This document shows positions 60,264-64,000 of a stretch of 64,000 nucleotides of DNA, in pieces; positions within the stretch are counted from its first letter, which is position 1, and each line of letters opens with the position of its first letter. This DNA is from Clostridium_AF sediminicola. Its GTDB lineage: Bacteria > Bacillota > Clostridia > Clostridiales > Clostridiaceae. A program made the position numbers and the translations under genes. The stretch is taken from the NCBI RefSeq assembly GCF_050402865.1, contig NZ_BAABMF010000011.1, positions 1-64,000 on the forward strand. Direction: 5' to 3'. A model generated the notes under the pieces. It searched no databases. It was not told the origin of the DNA and was given only the letters and a program-made list of their open reading frames with translations.

Positions 60264-62408
60264 ATGCGTATAATAGACGCTTTTTTAGTGAATTTTAATA
60301 ATATTAATATAAAATTTGATAATGCCGAAGATATTCTTAAAGATGAAATTATTCTTATAAATGGAACCTTACATATAAAAATTTCCAAAATTTCTGTTAT
60401 AAAAGATGGTTATTACAACCTTTCTCTTTCTAATAAAATAAATATAAAATTTGAAAGCACATTGATATTTAAAAATATTACATTAAAATTGTCGTATTCT
60501 TCTCTGTTTAAGTCTGAAGAATTTAATAAAATTTATTCTACAGATAAAAAGTTAGGATATTCTTACACTTCCTCATGCACAGAATTTAGACTTTGGTCAC
60601 CTGCGGCCACTTCAGTATCTCTTTTGCTATATAAAACAGGAGATTCAGATATTAAAGAAACACCAGAAAAATATGATATGTATGAAGAAAATGGAGTATG
60701 GACAATAAAACTTTATAGAAATTTAAAAAATTATTTTTTCAATTATAAAGTTAAAGTTTATGATTCTCAACGAGAAGTTGTTGATCCATATACACCTGCA
60801 GTAGGAATAAATGGTATGAGAGGATCTATTTTAGACTTAAAAGATACAAATCCTGTGAACTGGGAAAAAGATTTGTATATTCAAAATAACCAAATCACAG
60901 ATACCGTAATATATGAAATAAATATTAAGGATATAACTTCAAATAAAAATAGTTCTATTTTAAATAGAGGCAAGTATTTAGGGTTAACAGAAAATAATAC
61001 TATGTCTATTTATAATCAAAAAACTGGGTTTTCACATATAAAAGAATTAAGCATTACCCATGTACAAATTATGCCTTTCTATGATTTTAGTCAGAGTAGC
61101 ATAGATGAAAAGAACCCAATTCAATATAATTGGGGATATGACCCTGTTAATTTAAATGCTCCTGAAGGGGTATATTCAACGGACCCTTTTGATCCTAAAA
61201 CACGTATATTAGAATTAAAAAGTATGATTCAACACTTTCACAATAATAACATAGGAGTTATTATGGATGTTGTATACAACCATTTATTCAAACTAGAAGA
61301 AAGTAACTTTTATAACATTTTTCCTAAATATTATTTTAGGTATTATAATAGTAATGAACCTTCAAATGGTACTGGTTGTGGCAATGATACTGCATCAGAA
61401 AATGTTATGATGAGAAGATTTATAATTGATTCCGTTTGTTATTGGGCAAAAGAATACCATATTGATGGTTTTAGATTTGATTTAATGGGTATTCATGATA
61501 TAGAAACTATGAAAGAAGTTTATTCTGCTTTAAAGAAAATTAATCCTAATATCATAATTTACGGCGAAGGGTGGGATTTAAATACTAATCTTCCCACAAA
61601 CAAAAGAGCAACTATAAATAATAGTAAAAAACTCCCTGAAATCGGATTTTTTAATGATTATTTTAGAGATATACTCAAAGGTAATATTTTTGCACCTTAT
61701 GATAAAGGCTATGTTAATGGAAAACCACATTTAGAATATGTAGTTAAAAATTGTATATTAGGTTCTATTGGTTATAATTGCAACCATCAGAAGTTTCTTA
61801 ACCCAACTCAATCAATTAATTTTATATCTTGTCATGATAACCATACGTTATGGGATAAGTTCCAATTAAATTCTCAGGAATTTAATATCGACGAGAAAAA
61901 ACAACTGGTTAAACTAGCCAATGTAGTTTTGCTCACAAGTCAAGGAGTTCCTTTTTTACATTCGGGAATGGAATTCTGTAGGACAAAAAAAGGTGTAGAA
62001 AATAGTTATAAATCACCAGATGAAATAAATTCAATTGATTGGAAAAGAAAAGCAGATTTTAAAGATGTATATGAGTATACTAAAGGTCTTATAAAACTTC
62101 GTCTAGCTCACCCTGCCTTTAGAATAGCTTCTAGCCATTTAGTAAAACAGTCAATAGAATTCATAGACAATGTACCAGAGAATGTTGTGGCGTTTTTTAT
62201 AAAGAACTATGCTAATAATGACGAATGGAAAAATATTTTAATTATATATAATCCAAATAAGCACAGTGTAAATATTAACCTTCCATACAAATCTATTTTT
62301 CATCAAGTAGTAAACAAATACTATGTTGGTGAGAAGCCAATTAAAGTTCAAGAATCTAATATGTTACATGTTGAGTGTTTAAGCGCAAATATATATTATG
62401 AAAAATAG
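60264..62408 (+). CDS. pulA: type I pullulanase (GH13)
   Basis: A 714-residue debranching enzyme that cleaves alpha-1,6 links in pullulan and glycogen. The N-terminal domain is followed by a CBM48-like module (TEFRLWSPAATSVSLLLY). The GH13 barrel has the family marker YNWGYDP, region I VIMDVVYNH, region II GFRFDLMG (nucleophile Asp about 405), region III YGEGWD (acid/base Glu about 434) and region IV SCHDNHTLWD (Asp about 525). No signal peptide, so it acts on intracellular glycogen. Ribosome site TAGGAGGAATGG. The terminator at its stop is shared with the convergent gene. Confidence 0.95.
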   Translation: MRIIDAFLVNFNNINIKFDNAEDILKDEIILINGTLHIKISKISVIKDGYYNLSLSNKINIKFESTLIFKNITLKLSYSSLFKSEEFNKIYSTDKKLGYSYTSSCTEFRLWSPAATSVSLLLYKTGDSDIKETPEKYDMYEENGVWTIKLYRNLKNYFFNYKVKVYDSQREVVDPYTPAVGINGMRGSILDLKDTNPVNWEKDLYIQNNQITDTVIYEINIKDITSNKNSSILNRGKYLGLTENNTMSIYNQKTGFSHIKELSITHVQIMPFYDFSQSSIDEKNPIQYNWGYDPVNLNAPEGVYSTDPFDPKTRILELKSMIQHFHNNNIGVIMDVVYNHLFKLEESNFYNIFPKYYFRYYNSNEPSNGTGCGNDTASENVMMRRFIIDSVCYWAKEYHIDGFRFDLMGIHDIETMKEVYSALKKINPNIIIYGEGWDLNTNLPTNKRATINNSKKLPEIGFFNDYFRDILKGNIFAPYDKGYVNGKPHLEYVVKNCILGSIGYNCNHQKFLNPTQSINFISCHDNHTLWDKFQLNSQEFNIDEKKQLVKLANVVLLTSQGVPFLHSGMEFCRTKKGVENSYKSPDEINSIDWKRKADFKDVYEYTKGLIKLRLAHPAFRIASSHLVKQSIEFIDNVPENVVAFFIKNYANNDEWKNILIIYNPNKHSVNINLPYKSIFHQVVNKYYVGEKPIKVQESNMLHVECLSANIYYEK

Positions 62409-62428
62409 GCCCTGAAATAGGGTCTATT
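62404..62428. terminator. bidirectional terminator between pulA and the YaiI gene
   Basis: AATAGGCCCT and AGGGTCTATT pair with one G-U around GAAAT. T-rich tails lie on both sides (TATTTTTTATT on plus, TTTTTC on minus). The stem overlaps the pulA stop codon. Confidence 0.9.
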
Positions 62429-62868
62429 TATTTTTTATTCTTTTTAATCAAAAAAACTAAGTTCTTATAAAGTCGTTTGTTATCATCCTCAGTTCTTTTC
62501 TTAATTGAACCTGTCCTGCCTCCACCTCTCCTGATTTTTGCATATATATGTCTTTGTTCTAATAAAGTATCTATATTTTTTTCATCATAAATATAGCCCT
62601 TGGGACTTATAGCATAACATCCTCTTGGCAGCACCATAGCCGCTACCCCGTAATCTTGAGTAATTATTATATCACTTTTTTTTGCTTCATTAACAATTTT
62701 CATATCCACACTTTGAAATCCACTATCCACAATTCTTATTATGCTATAATCACTTTGCAAATAATGATTATAATCACAATACATTATTACCTCTATATCA
62801 TGTTCTTTAGCAGCTTTTTCAATATAAGTTTTTCCTGGACATGCATCTGCATCTACTATTATTCTCAT
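62428..62868 (-). CDS. YaiI/YqxD family protein (DUF188)
   Basis: A 146-residue protein of the UPF0178 family. It begins MRIIVDADACPGKTYIEKAAKE, then has SDYSIIRIVDSG, DIIITQDYGVAAMVLPRG and a C-terminal RRGGGRTGSIKKRTEDDN. The acidic cluster and fold suggest a PIN-like nuclease, but no activity is established. The reading frame stays open to 62982. That extension is repeat-derived sequence, so MRIIVDAD at 62868 is the real start even though its ribosome site (GTTGGTG) is weak. Convergent with pulA. Confidence 0.9.
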   Translation of the reverse strand: MRIIVDADACPGKTYIEKAAKEHDIEVIMYCDYNHYLQSDYSIIRIVDSGFQSVDMKIVNEAKKSDIIITQDYGVAAMVLPRGCYAISPKGYIYDEKNIDTLLEQRHIYAKIRRGGGRTGSIKKRTEDDNKRLYKNLVFLIKKNKK

Positions 62869-62884
62869 ATTCACCAACTTTTCC

Positions 62885-63112
62885 AGTTGACAGTATACAA
62901 TTGACAGTATAGGAGGATTTTCTTTCAGAAAATCTTTAAATAAAAGCTTTCGACTAAGGGTCAGCTTAAGAATTAATTCCACTTTTCATTAAAAAATATG
63001 CAATTACAAACATTTTTTTAATGAAATATAGTGGGAATTATTCTTAAACGATCCCTAAGCGAAAGCTTTCTTTAACTGTGAACTGTGCATTGTGAACTGT
63101 GCACTGTTTTTA
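62885..63112. repeat. dispersed repeat with a nested 119-bp palindrome
   Basis: The outer part has TTGACAGTATACAATTGACAG, the hairpin GATTTTCT-TTC-AGAAAATC and, at the right end, AACTGTGAACTGTGCATTG. Nested at 62947-63065 is a long imperfect palindrome. CTTTCG and CGAAAG are its outer ends, CTAAGGGTCAG faces CGATCCCTAAG, TTAAGAATTAATTCCAC faces GTGGGAATTATTCTTAA, and the inner arms are CATTAAAAAAT and ATTTTTTTAATG. It looks like one MITE inserted into another. Confidence 0.75.
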
Positions 63113-64000
63113 TAGTCTTTCTTCTAATTTTGCTTTTAAATCTTCAAATCCTGGTTTACCTAATAAAGCAAACATATTTTTCTTGTATGCTTCAACACCT
63201 GGTTGATTAAATGGATTAACACCTAATAAATATCCACCTAATCCACAAGCCTTTTCAAAGAAATATACTAAAGAACCAAAATAGTATGGAGTCAATTCAG
63301 GAATGTTAATAATAATATTAGGCACTCCACCGTCTACATGGGCAAGAACTGTCCCACTAAAGGCTTGATTATTGACAAAGTCCATATCTTTTCCTGCTAA
63401 AAAGTTTAGTCCATCTAGATTTTCTTCATTAGCTTCAACTATTATAGATTTTCTAGGCTTTTCAACATTCAATTGCGTTTCAAACAAAGTTCTCATACCA
63501 TCTTGAATATATTGTCCCATTGAATGCAAATCAGTTGAGAAATCTGCTGCTGCTGGAAAAATACCCTTTTGATCTTTTCCGTCACTCTCACCGTATAATT
63601 GTTTCCACCATTCTCCCATGTAATGAAGACAAGGCTCAAAATTAACCATCATTTCAGTTGTCTTTCCTTTTGAATATAAAGCATTTCTTGCAGCTGCATA
63701 TTGATATGCTATATTTTTCTCTAATTCAGGAACACTATATTCTTCTCTTGCATCTTGTGCACCTTTCATCATTTCATCAACATTTACACCTGCTGCTGCT
63801 ATAGGCAAAAGACCAACTGGAGTTAATACCGAAAATCTTCCTCCAACATCATCTGGAATAATAAATGTTTCATATCCTTCTGAATCAGATAATTGTCTAA
63901 GTGCACCTCTTACTTTATCAGTTGTAGCGTATATTCTCTCTTTTGCTCCATCTTTTCCGTATTTTTTTTCTAACATATCTTTAAATATTCTAAAAGCTAT
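63110..64000 (-). CDS. pgi: glucose-6-phosphate isomerase (N-terminus beyond the window)
   Basis: The visible 297 C-terminal codons belong to phosphoglucose isomerase, which converts glucose-6-phosphate and fructose-6-phosphate. The frame runs off the right edge (IAFRIFKD before MLEKKYGKDG), so the M at 63976 is internal. Recognisable blocks are TDKVRGALRQLSDSEGYETFIIPDDVGGRFSVLTPVGLLPIAAAG (signature 1 region), FPAAADFSTDLHSMGQYIQDG, and the C-terminal GVNPFNQPGVEAYKKNMF with the conserved lysine (signature 2). Active-site Glu is in the GQYIQDG-adjacent region. The 3' end adjoins a dispersed repeat, and no clean terminator is visible. Confidence 0.97.
   Translation of the reverse strand: MAFRIFKDMLEKKYGKDGAKERIYATTDKVRGALRQLSDSEGYETFIIPDDVGGRFSVLTPVGLLPIAAAGVNVDEMMKGAQDAREEYSVPELEKNIAYQYAAARNALYSKGKTTEMMVNFEPCLHYMGEWWKQLYGESDGKDQKGIFPAAADFSTDLHSMGQYIQDGMRTLFETQLNVEKPRKSIIVEANEENLDGLNFLAGKDMDFVNNQAFSGTVLAHVDGGVPNIIINIPELTPYYFGSLVYFFEKACGLGGYLLGVNPFNQPGVEAYKKNMFALLGKPGFEDLKAKLEERL

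Noticed and set aside
62869..62982. N-terminal extension of the YaiI-family protein
   Set aside because: The extra 38 codons are repeat sequence (reiterated TTGACAGTAT and a hairpin), and orthologues begin at MRI-VDADACP.

Overview
The window is low-GC Firmicute DNA that most resembles a Clostridium (cluster I) chromosome. The evidence is strong A+T richness with GGAGG-type ribosome sites, the engB-lonA-lonB-clpX-clpP-tig gene order, a pyr operon that carries the aspartate transcarbamylase regulatory chain pyrI, a LonB protease of the sporulation type, a pyruvate-formate-lyase activase and a PerR-type peroxide sensor (anaerobic life). I cannot name the species. Nearly everything is chromosomal housekeeping; the only clear insertion sequence is an IS3-family end at the left edge.

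Layout. 1-127: end of an IS3-like element. 180-1367: DUF3892 protein and trmB. 1536-6607: ABC exporter (two permeases and an ATPase) behind a two-component system, in the order of linearmycin-type resistance loci. 6799-8768: PIN-PhoH ATPase divergent from perR, which has its own Per box. 8892-12011: a membrane-anchored unknown protein, then a cluster of Cys-rich small membrane proteins with a repeated leader. 12136-20813: engB, lonA, lonB, clpX, clpP and tig (proteostasis). 20978-22701: sugar-phosphate-isomerase-like protein and a membrane-anchored unknown. 22883-34225: pyrimidine biosynthesis, carAB and pyrBICFKDE, each behind a PyrR-type attenuator, with pflA between them. 34694-36131: pdxST (vitamin B6). 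36224-41629: xpt and a BMP-type nucleoside ABC importer behind a guanine-class riboswitch. 41979-43686: a P1 peptidase and an orphan membrane protein. 44146-46015: twenty tRNA genes arranged as a 906-bp tandem duplication. 46131-49149: yfcE-like phosphodiesterase, rdgB, rph and a HypE-like protein. 49241-52214: an unknown helical protein and an orphan solute-binding protein. 52420-56776: ligA and pcrA. 56906-57460: a YerC/TrpR-like regulator preceded by a compact structured RNA with its own promoter and terminator. 57554-62408: an RsuA-type pseudouridine synthase, a six-repeat Y_Y_Y protein and a pullulanase. 62428-64000: a YaiI/YqxD protein and the 3' part of pgi.

How the genes work together. 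Nucleotide supply dominates the middle: carbamoyl phosphate from CarAB feeds PyrB/I-C-K/D-E-F to UMP under PyrR control, while Xpt and the BMP transporter salvage purines under a guanine riboswitch. ITP/XTP clean-up (RdgB) sits with tRNA 3' maturation (RNase PH) next to a large tRNA array. LonA, LonB, ClpXP and trigger factor form a protein-quality block.

The items most worth follow-up are the three-way-junction RNA at 57306-57425, the Cys-rich paralogue cluster with its conserved G-run leader, a second PyrR-like loop that overlaps the pyrB ribosome site, and a family of dispersed palindromic intergenic repeats. All calls come from reading the sequence; no database search was run.
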